Shown: positions 29,037 through 37,930 of the stretch, in pieces
Layout: every line of letters begins with the position of its first letter
Numbering within the stretch: the first letter of the stretch is position 1
The notes under the pieces: generated by a model
Told to the model about the DNA's origin: nothing
Databases searched by the model: none
What the model saw: the letters and a program-made list of their open reading frames with translations, nothing else
From: MWCO01 sp964488865
GTDB lineage: Bacteria > Myxococcota_A > Polyangia > Polyangiales > Polyangiaceae
DNA length: 64,000 bases
Direction of reading: 5' to 3'
Assembly (NCBI GenBank): GCA_964488865.1
Contig: CAZAWR010000004.1
Location: 62,001 to 126,000, forward strand
Translations under genes and position numbers: made by a program

Positions 29037-29816
29037 CTACCACGATGGAGCGGCGTACAGCGCAACACTGGGCTGACAGTCCGGGTCGGCCCGATCGACC
29101 CTGCCGTCCGCGTCGTTGTCGAACCCGTCGCCACAATCCGTCTCGTACGATGGGATGGGTGCGGCGTACTCCGCACCCCGGCACGCGGCGAGGCAGTCCA
29201 CGTCATCGCAATCCACCGCTCCGTCCCCGTCGTCATCCACCCCATCGAAGCAGCCGTACTCGCGCCTCGCCCTCGGGGCAGCGTACGGAGGCGTCGCGCA
29301 GTGGTCGATGCAGTCCGGGTCCCGGCAGTCGACCCACCCGTCGCCGTCGTCATCCTCGCCGTCTTGGCAGCGCGTCTCCCTGGCTCGGGTGGGCACAGGC
29401 GCCGCGTACTCCGCGCCTGCGCAGGCGCTCATGCAATCCTCGTCGTAGCAGTCCACGCGGCCATCCCCGTCGTCGTCGAGCCCGTCTTGGCAATCCCGCT
29501 CCGGGCCCAGGACGAGCCCTGCTGCATCGGGCGTCTCGCAATCGCAAGCCTGGTCGGCACAGTCGGCCCTCCCGTTGCCATCGTTGTCGATCATGTCGTC
29601 GCACACCTCGTAGGATGCGCGAACGGGAGCACGAGCGGGGGGCTGGGGCGAACAGCCCGCGATGCAGAGGGACAGGCCGACGGGAAGGCAAGCACCTGCT
29701 CTCCACCATCGACCGACGGGGCGCCGCAGGCGAAGGCCGCGGTCGAGAAGGCAGCAGAGGTTGTCGAGGTAGTCCAGCGCAGCGCGGGCGTGGGGGTTGC
29801 GGGTCATGATCGTCAC
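29037..29816 (-). CDS. lipoprotein with DxDxDG calcium-binding repeats
   Basis: This 259-residue protein has an unusually long N-terminus before a lipobox (LSLCIAGC, Cys about residue 55). The mature part is five tandem repeats of about 40 residues, each with DGxDDDGDGxVDCxDxDC, a thrombospondin type-3-like calcium-binding loop with two cysteines. A spacer AEYAAP recurs between repeats. An alternative start at ATG 29807 would shorten the leader by 3 residues. It is probably an outer-membrane-anchored calcium-binding surface protein, made together with the His-rich protein upstream. Confidence 0.75.
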   Translation of the reverse strand: MTIMTRNPHARAALDYLDNLCCLLDRGLRLRRPVGRWWRAGACLPVGLSLCIAGCSPQPPARAPVRASYEVCDDMIDNDGNGRADCADQACDCETPDAAGLVLGPERDCQDGLDDDGDGRVDCYDEDCMSACAGAEYAAPVPTRARETRCQDGEDDDGDGWVDCRDPDCIDHCATPPYAAPRARREYGCFDGVDDDGDGAVDCDDVDCLAACRGAEYAAPIPSYETDCGDGFDNDADGRVDRADPDCQPSVALYAAPSW

Positions 29817-29871
29817 CTTCCTTGGGGGGCAACGGTCCGCGGGCGCGGGACCTTACAGAGTCGGCGACGCG

Positions 29872-30471
29872 TCAGTCGTGGTCGCAGTGATCGTCGCAGA
29901 CGTGGTCGTGGTCTTCGTGTTCGAGGTGCTCGTCGGGCTGCGTGGTTCCCTTCAGCAAGTCGAAGGCAATGTCGATCACTTCGACGCGCGTGGACGGGGC
30001 GATGTACTCCTCGTCGGGGACGGGGGGGAGGGCCTGCAACCTGCGCGCGAGGGCTTTTTTGAGGTTCGGGGCGAGCCGGAAGGTCTCGAGTTGCTGCTCC
30101 ACTTGCGGACCGTCGAGGGCGACGCGTGCGATGGCGAGGGGGAAGATGGTGATGGACGGGGCGGAGAGGGACCACTGCAAGGGGTCGTCGTGCTGGGTGT
30201 TCCAGGCCAGAGGGTGGCGAGAACGAAGGACTTCCCCGAGGTAGCAGCCGGCGACGGACGCGATCAGCTCGGTAGTTTCAGGGGTGGACGAAGCGCGGGC
30301 CTCTCGAAGGTAGTGATCCAGGACAGGAAGGGTTTCGGGTTGATAGTCAAGAGCAATGCCGAGGTTCTTCTGAACGTAGCGGATACACGTTTGCGCGCCG
30401 TCCGAGACCTCATTTGGAGGGGGGGTGTGATCCTGGACTCGTGGCGGGACCGAATTTGAGGTATCTCCCAT
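29872..30471 (-). CDS. protein with a C-terminal His/Asp/Cys metal-binding tail
   Basis: This 199-residue protein is unfamiliar except for its C-terminus, where 15 residues (HEDHDHVCDDHCDHD) carry five His, six Asp, one Glu and two Cys, a strong metal-binding tail. The main part has helical segments (ETTELIASVAGCYLGEVLRS, AIARVALDG) and no signal peptide. The next gene in the same direction is the calcium-binding lipoprotein, 55 bases on. The tail could be a metal-storage or delivery device. Confidence 0.65.
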   Translation of the reverse strand: MGDTSNSVPPRVQDHTPPPNEVSDGAQTCIRYVQKNLGIALDYQPETLPVLDHYLREARASSTPETTELIASVAGCYLGEVLRSRHPLAWNTQHDDPLQWSLSAPSITIFPLAIARVALDGPQVEQQLETFRLAPNLKKALARRLQALPPVPDEEYIAPSTRVEVIDIAFDLLKGTTQPDEHLEHEDHDHVCDDHCDHD

Positions 30472-30618
30472 GACGAGTCACCATGCTTCGGGTTCGAACC
30501 CGGTGCAATGGGCGAGGGCAAGGGCTTGACGAGCTTCAGAAACGACAACCTTGATCCACAACCATCACTTTTCGGGCACGGCTTCGCGCCTGTGCTAGGA
30601 TGGCAGACCTTGTAGGCG

Positions 30619-31356
30619 ATGCGCATCGCGATTTTTTCAGACGTCCACGCGAACTACGAGGCCCTTAGCGCGGTAATCGAGGCCTACAAGCGTGAGGAGA
30701 TCGACGTCTACTACTGCCTCGGGGACACGGTCGGTTACGGCGGTTCGCCGAACGACTGCGCCGAGTTGGTGAGAAAGCTCGCGTCGAAGACCATCCTGGG
30801 CAACCACGACGCTGCCGTCGCGGGACGGATGGACTACTCGTACTACTACGAGGCGGCACGCAACGCTCTGGACACGCACGCGGCGATGCTCAGCGGCGAG
30901 AGCATGCAGTGGCTCAAGAGCCTGCCGTACCAGGAGCGTCTGGTCGACCAGGACCTGCAGCTGTGCCACGGGTCTCCGATCCGCCTCGAGGAGTTCGAGT
31001 ACATCTTCGCCCCCGAGCAGGCGCGCGAGTGCCTCTCCATCTGGGACGACCTGCAGCACCTGACCGTCATCGGTCACTCCCATCTCTGCAAGGTCTTCGC
31101 GCTCGAGCAGGACACCGTCGAGGAGTTGCCCGCCACGGACCTCGTCCTCGACCCCAAGCGCAAGTACATCATCAGCGTCGGTTCGGTGGGCCAGCCGCGC
31201 GATTACGACAACCGGGCCAGCTACACCGTGTACGACCTCGAGACGAGGCGGTTCGAGTTCAAGCGTGTCGAGTACGACATCGAGACCGCGGCGGAAAAGG
31301 TCCTGCGCGCAGACCTCGAGCGCAACTTCGCCCATCGTCTGTACATCGGCGTCTGA
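30619..31356 (+). CDS. metallophosphoesterase (calcineurin-like)
   Basis: This 245-residue protein has all metallophosphoesterase motifs: IFSDVHAN (residues 5-12), LGDTVGYGG (about 36), LGNHDAAVAG (about 61), LCHGSP and GHSHLCK. The DVH-GD-GNHD-GHxH order matches the Ap4A-hydrolase/YfcE-like group with a dinuclear metal site. Substrate is unknown; size and motifs suggest a soluble cytosolic enzyme. Confidence 0.92.
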   Translation: MRIAIFSDVHANYEALSAVIEAYKREEIDVYYCLGDTVGYGGSPNDCAELVRKLASKTILGNHDAAVAGRMDYSYYYEAARNALDTHAAMLSGESMQWLKSLPYQERLVDQDLQLCHGSPIRLEEFEYIFAPEQARECLSIWDDLQHLTVIGHSHLCKVFALEQDTVEELPATDLVLDPKRKYIISVGSVGQPRDYDNRASYTVYDLETRRFEFKRVEYDIETAAEKVLRADLERNFAHRLYIGV

Positions 31357-31519
31357 CCCGGCCGACTCGATGCCGGCCGCTCGCTTGACGCCAACGGGGG
31401 ACGGGACAGGCTCGACCAGGGCCGATGCGATCTTGAGCGGGCTGACCGATTGGGAATCTCGCATCGACCTTCGCATCCGGGTCTTGACCGACAGGGACCC
31501 TTTTGCCATGGTGCGCCGC

Positions 31520-31606
31520 GGAGAGATGACCGAGCGGCCGAAGGTGCCTGATTCGAAATCAGGTGTACTCGTGAGGGTACCGCGGGTTCGAATCCCGCTC
31601 TCTCCG
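31520..31606 (+). tRNA. tRNA-Ser (CGA)
   Basis: The acceptor stem GGAGAGA pairs with TCTCTCC at 31599-31605. The anticodon stem CCTGA/TCAGG encloses TTCGAAA, giving anticodon CGA (codon UCG). A long variable arm and the T-arm GGGTTCGAATCCC are present. The CCA end is not encoded. It reads 87 bases. Confidence 0.93.
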
Positions 31607-31673
31607 CCGGTGACTTTCGTCGCTGTGTGAGTTAGAGGTGCTCGAGGGTTGGTGTTCCGGCCCGTTTCGACCC

Positions 31674-31761
31674 GGAGAGATGACCGAGTGGCCGAAGGTG
31701 CACGACTGGAAATCGTGTGTACGGAAACGTACCGTGGGTTCGAATCCCACTCTCTCCGCCA
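31674..31761 (+). tRNA. tRNA-Ser (GGA)
   Basis: The acceptor stem GGAGAGA pairs with TCTCTCC. The anticodon stem CACGA/TCGTG encloses CTGGAAA, giving anticodon GGA (codons UCC, UCU). Long variable arm and T-arm are present, and CCA is encoded at 31759-31761. It lies 67 bases after the first tRNA-Ser and shares its acceptor, D and T arms. Confidence 0.93.
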
Positions 31762-31856
31762 AGCACGCCGCGCCCGCCCGACGCGGCGTTCGTCATTTCG
31801 CGCCGCATGATCCCCCTGCGTTCGCCAAACCCCCTCGCGTCGGCGAAAACGAAGCA

Positions 31857-32027
31857 CTAGGCCCAAATCAAGCACTGTTCGAAGAACGTGCTTGGGTTTG
31901 GGGCTATCCGAGCCGAAGGCGAGGCGTTTTGGGGTGAGCCGCGGTGAGCGCGGCGAGGGGGCTTTGCGAAAGCCCCCATAGAAAAACCTAGGCCCAAAGC
32001 AGCGCGGAGCGCTTGATTTGGGACTAG
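31857..32027 (+). repeat. MITE-like structured interspersed repeat, copy 3
   Basis: Third copy of the element, 171 bp, closest in sequence to copy 1. The left hairpin CCCAAATCAAGCAC/GTGCTTGGGTTTGGG encloses a GTTC-GAA-GAAC extension, giving a stem of about 20 pairs with a small bulge. Its right end is only 11 bases before the start codon of the DsbA-like gene, so the element replaces the usual upstream region of that gene. Confidence 0.85.
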
Positions 32028-32038
32028 GCTTGCCCCCG

Positions 32039-32917
32039 ATGCGCTCCCGTTGGCTCCTTTGCTTGCTCGCCGCCACCGCCTGTGGAGGACCCCCGTCCCC
32101 CGCAGCCCCCGGCGGTTCGGGTCCCGGCTCCACCCCCGCAGAGCGGCCCCTCGATCTCACCGGCGGTGAGCTCCGGAGCTACGACGCCTACCTCGAACGC
32201 TTCCCTTCACCGTGTAGCAACGACCAGTCTCTCGCGGTGTGTCTCGAGAAGCCCAGCTCGTGTCCCTCCTGTGCACCAGCCGCTCGGTTCGTGGCTCGTT
32301 CCATTCGCTCCGGCTACGTGGCGCAGGAGGTCGAGGCTCGCTACCTCGGACGCTTCGAACCCTCACTCGTGCAGGTCGTCGACATCAAGGATGCTCCTAC
32401 CTTCGGACCGACCACCGCCGCCGTCACCATCGTCGAGTTCGCGGACTTCCAGTGTCCGTTCTGTGCGGTGACCGTGCCGGTGCTCGATGCGCTGGTCGAG
32501 TCCTACACCCCTCACGTGCGCGTGGCCTTCCGGGACTTCCCCATCAAGTACCACCCCCACGCGCATTCCACGGCGCAAGCTGGGGTGGCGGCCCACAACC
32601 AGGGCAAGTTCTGGGAGCTGCACCACCTGATGTTCGCCAACCGAGAGCAGCTCGATCGACCCGACGTGGAACGATACGCGCGGAGCCTCAACCTCGACAT
32701 GCGTCGGTTCCTCGAGGACTGGGATTCCGAGAAGACCGCGGCCCGCGTACAGGCGAGCTACAACCAAGGGGTCACGCTGAAGGTCCGTGGAACCCCCGCC
32801 TTCTTCATCAACGGTCGGCCCTTCGACCTGGACTTGTTCGACTTCGGTGGCGAGGACCTCCTGTCCTGGATCGAGCTCGAGATCGAAATGGCTACGGGCA
32901 AGCCATACAAGAGGTAA
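32039..32917 (+). CDS. DsbA-like thioredoxin-fold lipoprotein
   Basis: This 292-residue protein has a lipoprotein signal (CLLAATACGG, lipobox ATAC). A short Cys-rich linker with CLEKPSSCPSCAP precedes a DsbA-like thioredoxin domain with the active-site pair CPFC (about residue 139, in EFADFQCPFCAVTVP) and the cis-Pro block VRGTPAFFING. Such proteins catalyse disulfide formation or isomerisation in the envelope. The ATG at 32039 is the first start that yields the signal peptide. Confidence 0.85.
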   Translation: MRSRWLLCLLAATACGGPPSPAAPGGSGPGSTPAERPLDLTGGELRSYDAYLERFPSPCSNDQSLAVCLEKPSSCPSCAPAARFVARSIRSGYVAQEVEARYLGRFEPSLVQVVDIKDAPTFGPTTAAVTIVEFADFQCPFCAVTVPVLDALVESYTPHVRVAFRDFPIKYHPHAHSTAQAGVAAHNQGKFWELHHLMFANREQLDRPDVERYARSLNLDMRRFLEDWDSEKTAARVQASYNQGVTLKVRGTPAFFINGRPFDLDLFDFGGEDLLSWIELEIEMATGKPYKR

Positions 32918-32920
32918 GCC

Positions 32921-33664
32921 ATGCGTGGTGTCGCCGACGTCTGCGGTTGCTTTCCCACCGGGCGCCAGTACCCGGGAATCGCGCATCTCATTCGAACCAC
33001 TTTGCTCGGAGTTGCGAAGGAACTCGAGCCCTCCGTGCCCTGGGCAGCTCACCCCATCGTCATGATCGACACGGAAACCACCGGGCGCGAACCCGCGGAG
33101 GACCGCATCGTCGAGATCGCGATCGTCACCGGGCGCGACGGCAAGGTGTTGTCCCGTGACACCTGGCTCATCAACCCCCAGCGTCCCATCCCCGAGGATT
33201 CGTCCGCTGTGCACGGGATCCGTGACGAGGACGTCCGCGACAAGCCGACGTTCGCGGACGTTTGCGGGGAAGTCCTCGAGCGCTTGGCGAGGGCGGTCCC
33301 CGCCGCCTACAACGCGGCATTCGACCGCGGGTTCCTGCTGGCGGAGATCAACCGCATCGGGCGCGGCGGCCTGCTCGACGTGCCCGCCACGCGCGATCGG
33401 GTCGTCTGGCTCGACCCTCTCGTCTGGGCGCGCCACCTCTACCCCGAGGAGAAGAGCCGCAAGCTGACGTCGATGGCAGAGCTTCTCGGCATCGAGTTGC
33501 AGCAGGCACACCGAGCGACCGCCGACGCCGAGGCTGCGCTTCTCGTGATGTACAAGATGGCGGAACAAGACCGCATCCCCAAGGGCTACGGGGAGATCAT
33601 CCAGGAGCAGGTTCGCATCGCCCGTTCCCAGGACGAGACCCGCAACATGTGGCGCCGACGCTGA
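32921..33664 (+). CDS. DEDDh 3'-5' exonuclease (DnaQ-like)
   Basis: This 247-residue protein has the exonuclease motifs I DTETTG (about residue 50), II YNAAFDR and III HRATADAEA, giving the Asp-Glu-Asp-His-Asp set of DEDDh nucleases, including polymerase III epsilon and RNase T. The N-terminal 45 residues before motif I are unusual. The start ATG follows GAGG and is 3 bases after the DsbA-like gene, so the two share a transcript. The substrate cannot be decided. Confidence 0.85.
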   Translation: MRGVADVCGCFPTGRQYPGIAHLIRTTLLGVAKELEPSVPWAAHPIVMIDTETTGREPAEDRIVEIAIVTGRDGKVLSRDTWLINPQRPIPEDSSAVHGIRDEDVRDKPTFADVCGEVLERLARAVPAAYNAAFDRGFLLAEINRIGRGGLLDVPATRDRVVWLDPLVWARHLYPEEKSRKLTSMAELLGIELQQAHRATADAEAALLVMYKMAEQDRIPKGYGEIIQEQVRIARSQDETRNMWRRR

Positions 33665-33708
33665 GCCTCTCGCAACCGGTAGCTCGTCCACGCATCCTAT
33701 AGAGAGGC

Positions 33709-35883
33709 ATGAGTCAGGACCTGCAAGCCGGCCAGGCGTCCACACGCTACACGCTGCGCGTGGAAGGTATGTCTTGCGCCGCCTGCTCGTCCCGGGTGCA
33801 ACGCAAGCTCGACAAGCTCGAAGGGGTTCACTCCGCCTCCGTCAATCTCGCAACGCACCTTGCCACGGTCATGGCGGGCCCCGAAGTCGGGGAAGAGGGC
33901 ATCCGTGCGTGCGTGGAGGGAGCAGGCTATGGCGTGGAGGTCGTGCGCCACGAGGACACGGCCGCCGCGCTCGCCATGCGACCGGATGACGGACCCGCGC
34001 TACGAAGACTCGTGCTCGCCGTCGTTCTGGCCACACCGCTCATGGTCCTCGGCATGGCGCACATTCAAGCTTCGTGGTCCTTCGCGGTGCAAGCCGTCCT
34101 CGGATTTCTCGTCACCTACGTGGCCGGCTGGAACATCCACACCACCGCCTTGCGTCGTGCGTGGCACATGGACACCACCATGGACACTCTCGTGAGCTTG
34201 GGCGCAACCGCGGCCTACGCTTACAGCATGGTGGCCTGGCTGTCCTCGGACTTCCCTCACGTGTACTTCGAGACCGCGGGCGGCATCGTCACCTTCATCC
34301 TGATCGGGCGCTACCTCGAGGCCCGCTCGAAAGCACGCGCGACCGATTCTCTCCGTTCGTTGTTCGCGATGCGGCCCACCCAGGCCACGCTGCTGCGCGG
34401 AGAGGGAGAAGCCATCGTCCCCATCGAAGTCGTACGCGTCGGAGACCGCTTGCGCGTGAAGCCCGGAGAGCGTGTCCCCGTCGATGGCGTCGTACGAGAG
34501 GGGGCCTCGTCGATGGACGAGTCCCTGCTGACCGGGGAGGCCATGCCTATCGACAAGGAACCGGGGGACGCTGTGCACGGAGGAACCATCAACGGCCCCG
34601 GGGCGATCGTCGTGGAAGTGTCCGCCGCCGCATCGGAGTCCGCTCTCGCGAGGATCGCGACCATGGTGGCAGACGCGCAAGGCTCCAAGGCTCCGTTGCA
34701 GCGTCTTGCGGACCGCGTGTCAGGGCGCTTCGTCCCCGCGATTCTCGTCGTCTCGGCCCTGACGGGGCTCGGTTGGTGGCTCCTTGCGGATGTCTCGGTC
34801 GGACAAGCGATCATGACCTCGATCTCGGTGCTCGTGATCGCGTGCCCTTGCGCGCTGGGGTTGGCGACCCCGACGGCGGTGATGGTGGGCGTGGCGCGGG
34901 CGGCGCGAGGGGGCGTTCTCGTACGCGATGCGGCGAGCCTCGAGCGATGCGCGGCGGTGGACACGATCGTGATGGACAAGACGGGAACGCTCACGCGCGG
35001 GAGGCCCGAGGTGACGTCCGTGCTCGGCGTGGGCGGACGCGAGCAGCGTGACGTGCTGCGATTCGCGGCCGCACTCGGGTTGGAATCGGAGCATCCGCTG
35101 GGCAGAGCCGTCGTGGAAGCGGCGCAGCGGGATGGCCTGGCAATTCCCAAGGCCAGCGATGTGAGAGCGGTGCCAGGGCAGGGCGTGGTCGGCTCCGTCG
35201 ATGGCGCGCACGTACGCGTGGTGGCGGCGGGGGAACCGCCAAAGGTCCTCCCTGGACCCGTGGCGGATGCGCGTGCCCTCGGCGGAACGGTGTCCGTGGT
35301 GGAAGTCGACGGAGACGCGATCGGCATCGTGGCGTTCCACGATCAGGTGAGGGAAGGGGCGCCGGAGGCGGTTCGACAGCTTCGAGCGATGGGGATTCGG
35401 GTGTTGCTGGCGACAGGGGATCACGAGGCGGCGGGCAAGGTTGTAGCGAGAGCCGTGGGCATCGAGGAGGGCGATGTGTATGCGAGGCAGCGTCCCGAGG
35501 ACAAGGTGGCGCTGGTGCGCGAACGGAAGGCTGCAGGGGTGGTGGCGATGGCGGGGGACGGGGTGAACGACGCGCCTGCGCTTGCGGCGGCGGACGTAGG
35601 CATGGCGATGGGCAGCGGCACGGACGTGGCGAACGAGGCTGCATCGATGACAATTTCCCGCGGGGACGTGGGGGCGGTGGTGGAAGCGGTGCGGGTGGCG
35701 CGCGGCACGGTGAGGACGATCAAGCAGAACCTGGGCTGGGCGCTCGGGTACAACCTGGTGGCGGTCCCGGTGGCGGCAGCGGGGTTGCTCGAGCACCTCG
35801 GGGGGCCGATGATCGCCGCGGGAGCCATGGCCCTCTCGAGCGTGTCCGTCGTGCTCAACTCGCTCCGGCTGGGCCGTCGCTGA
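33709..35883 (+). CDS. copA: copper-translocating P-type ATPase
   Basis: This 724-residue protein is a P1B-1 ATPase that exports Cu(I). One N-terminal heavy-metal domain with CAAC lies at about residues 22-25. The membrane CPC motif is in ACPCALGLATPTA, the phosphorylation site is DKTGTLT, SEHPLG gives the conserved His-Pro, and GDGVNDAPAL is the hinge. MALSSVSVVLNSLRL near the end has the Met/Ser pair used for Cu(I). No copper regulator is seen nearby. Confidence 0.95.
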   Translation: MSQDLQAGQASTRYTLRVEGMSCAACSSRVQRKLDKLEGVHSASVNLATHLATVMAGPEVGEEGIRACVEGAGYGVEVVRHEDTAAALAMRPDDGPALRRLVLAVVLATPLMVLGMAHIQASWSFAVQAVLGFLVTYVAGWNIHTTALRRAWHMDTTMDTLVSLGATAAYAYSMVAWLSSDFPHVYFETAGGIVTFILIGRYLEARSKARATDSLRSLFAMRPTQATLLRGEGEAIVPIEVVRVGDRLRVKPGERVPVDGVVREGASSMDESLLTGEAMPIDKEPGDAVHGGTINGPGAIVVEVSAAASESALARIATMVADAQGSKAPLQRLADRVSGRFVPAILVVSALTGLGWWLLADVSVGQAIMTSISVLVIACPCALGLATPTAVMVGVARAARGGVLVRDAASLERCAAVDTIVMDKTGTLTRGRPEVTSVLGVGGREQRDVLRFAAALGLESEHPLGRAVVEAAQRDGLAIPKASDVRAVPGQGVVGSVDGAHVRVVAAGEPPKVLPGPVADARALGGTVSVVEVDGDAIGIVAFHDQVREGAPEAVRQLRAMGIRVLLATGDHEAAGKVVARAVGIEEGDVYARQRPEDKVALVRERKAAGVVAMAGDGVNDAPALAAADVGMAMGSGTDVANEAASMTISRGDVGAVVEAVRVARGTVRTIKQNLGWALGYNLVAVPVAAAGLLEHLGGPMIAAGAMALSSVSVVLNSLRLGRR

Positions 35884-35886
35884 GCC

Positions 35887-36825
35887 TCACGGTTCGAAGG
35901 GAACGAGCAACGCTTCCACCGCAGACACCTGGACCCCGAGCGCCTCGCACGTATGCGCGAGACGCTTGCGCGGAACCGAGACCCGTGTCGGCATTCCGCC
36001 GGACAGGCCCAGCAGCTTGAGCAGGTTCACGCCCCCGTCGAATCGGGTCGCGAGATTGATCGTGTCCCGATCGAGCACCATGGCAATGGGCTCCCGCTCC
36101 TGACCGATGAGCAGCAGAAGCGTCTTGTCGATGCGGCTGCGTCGATGGGAGATGTCGACGAAAGCGACGCCGGGGGACAGTCGTGCGTAGGCGAGGGCGA
36201 GCTTCCTCGTGTCCGCTTCGATGACACGAAGCTCCTCCGCGGCCTCTCGAATGGGCAGCCACAGTGCGGCATCCCCCAGTCCGTGGGAGAGGTGGCGCAC
36301 GACCATGCCGAACAGCGCGTTGTCATAGGGCCTGGCGCGCAGGGCGCGATCGATGGTCTCGGCGGAGGGGGAGGGCTTTCCCAGCCGCGTGTCGATGGCT
36401 CGCGCGTCCTCATCGCACCCTTCGTACGGTTCCACGCCGCCGCGGATCCACTTCGCCGCACTGGCCAAACCGTCGAAGTCCGTGTGGCAGACGATGGTGT
36501 CGACGGGCCCGATGCGCTGGACGAGTTCGGGAGTGATGATCTCCGGGCACGCGCCGTGTTGGGCCTTGGTGCGAAGGACGAAGCGCGGGTCCGACTGGAA
36601 CTGGGCGTGCTCGTCATGGTCGTGGTGGTCGACCCAGGCGGCCAGGCGAGGCCCCAATTCCTGGATGAGCGGAAGGGTGATTCGCTCGAAACCGTTGCCC
36701 ACGGCGTCGGAAGCGAAGGCGAGATCGAGCACGACGACCCGGCCAAGGAGGTTGCGCCCTCGCGGAAGCTTGCGGGGTGTGGCAAAAACCAGATTCACAT
36801 CCGACAGTTTCGTGGGATCTTGCAT
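35887..36825 (-). CDS. DHH-superfamily phosphoesterase-like protein
   Basis: This 312-residue protein carries the DHH phosphoesterase motifs: VVLDLAFAS, VDHHDHDEH (DHH motif, about residue 80), and CHTDFDGLASAAKW further on. The family includes RecJ and nanoRNases, which use two metal ions. The C-terminal half, including GGVNLLKLLGLSGG, is compatible with a DHHA1-like substrate domain but is divergent. The start at ATG 36825 is chosen over one 18 codons upstream. The gene is divergent from the next one. Confidence 0.7.
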   Translation of the reverse strand: MQDPTKLSDVNLVFATPRKLPRGRNLLGRVVVLDLAFASDAVGNGFERITLPLIQELGPRLAAWVDHHDHDEHAQFQSDPRFVLRTKAQHGACPEIITPELVQRIGPVDTIVCHTDFDGLASAAKWIRGGVEPYEGCDEDARAIDTRLGKPSPSAETIDRALRARPYDNALFGMVVRHLSHGLGDAALWLPIREAAEELRVIEADTRKLALAYARLSPGVAFVDISHRRSRIDKTLLLLIGQEREPIAMVLDRDTINLATRFDGGVNLLKLLGLSGGMPTRVSVPRKRLAHTCEALGVQVSAVEALLVPFEP

Positions 36826-36877
36826 GAGTGTGCCTGCTCGCCCGTCCAACCCGGGCGCAGGCTTTCGGAGGTCTAGC

Positions 36878-37930
36878 ATGATGGAGCTTCAACGACGTAC
36901 CGCAATCGTGGCGATGGCGTGCTTGGCGAGCCTGGCGAGTCCTGTCGGGGTTGCGTCGGCGCAGCAGGAAGTGAACGCAGATGGCAGCGGCGCAGCCTGT
37001 GTGATCTCGGGGGATGCCTACGTGGCGAAGGACACGGCCATCTTCAACGAGGCCACCGGGGGCAACACCGTGGCGAAATTCTCAGGAGCGAAAGCACCGC
37101 TCAAAGCCACGCGCTTTCCCAAGGATGCGACCACAGGTCGGGTTCTGGTCAACACCGGAGCGGGTTTCCGGGTGGAAGGGTTCACGGACCCTCGAGCGAT
37201 CACGGCGTTCGGGGTGCGCGACCTCTCGGTCTCGAGCCACCTCTGGATCTCGGCGGCCGCCCCCTTGAGCATCGTGGGCGCCGCTCCCGGCAAGGTGCAG
37301 GTCGAGCACCCCGCGGTGGCGGGCCTTTCCCGCCCCATCCGGGCCTGGGTGCCGTGCGATGCGATCTCCTTCAACCAGGGGACAGCTCCACTCTACGAGA
37401 TCCCGAAACAAGCGCGAGGGTACGTGGCCAAGCAAGGCACCCTCGACCTGTACGGCTCGGCCGCCGGCGACGTGGTCCACACGCTGCACATCTCGGGAGA
37501 GGGAAGCGGGCTGCTGCTGTGGGGTACCACCCTTCGCGGGGGGTTCGTTCACGTGACCATGCGCTCGAGCGTGTACGTCGATGGCTGGGTCAAGACGAGC
37601 GAGGTTCGCTCTTTGCCCCGTGGTGAGCTGATGGACCAGCTCGCTCCCCCCACGCGCGTTCAATCGTCACCGGAGCTTGGCTTGAAGGAGTACCTGCGCG
37701 TCATGCGCGCGCCCAAGCCATTGACATTGTTCTACGGGCGCGGAGAGGCCAACCCGACCCTCGGCGCGATCGAGCAGGACGCCGAGATCTACGTGCTCGA
37801 GACCGTGGTCGGCTGGGCCACCGTCCTGCCCAAGGGCCTTCACGTGCTGCCCACCGCGGATCGGGCGTTCTGGGTCAAGGCCGACGACCTCGGCCTCGGT
37901 CCCAAGCCGGACGCCGGCCCAGCGCGCTGA
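36878..37930 (+). CDS. exported protein of unknown function
   Basis: This 350-residue protein begins with a signal peptide (CLASLASPVGVASAQQ). The mature region has repeated beta-strand segments with SH3-like character (DAYVAKDTAIFNEATGG, LYEIPKQARGYVAKQG, TLFYGRGEANPTLG), which may be envelope SH3-like repeats. A GGAGGT ribosome binding site lies 5 bases before the ATG. Function unknown. Confidence 0.65.
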   Translation: MMELQRRTAIVAMACLASLASPVGVASAQQEVNADGSGAACVISGDAYVAKDTAIFNEATGGNTVAKFSGAKAPLKATRFPKDATTGRVLVNTGAGFRVEGFTDPRAITAFGVRDLSVSSHLWISAAAPLSIVGAAPGKVQVEHPAVAGLSRPIRAWVPCDAISFNQGTAPLYEIPKQARGYVAKQGTLDLYGSAAGDVVHTLHISGEGSGLLLWGTTLRGGFVHVTMRSSVYVDGWVKTSEVRSLPRGELMDQLAPPTRVQSSPELGLKEYLRVMRAPKPLTLFYGRGEANPTLGAIEQDAEIYVLETVVGWATVLPKGLHVLPTADRAFWVKADDLGLGPKPDAGPAR

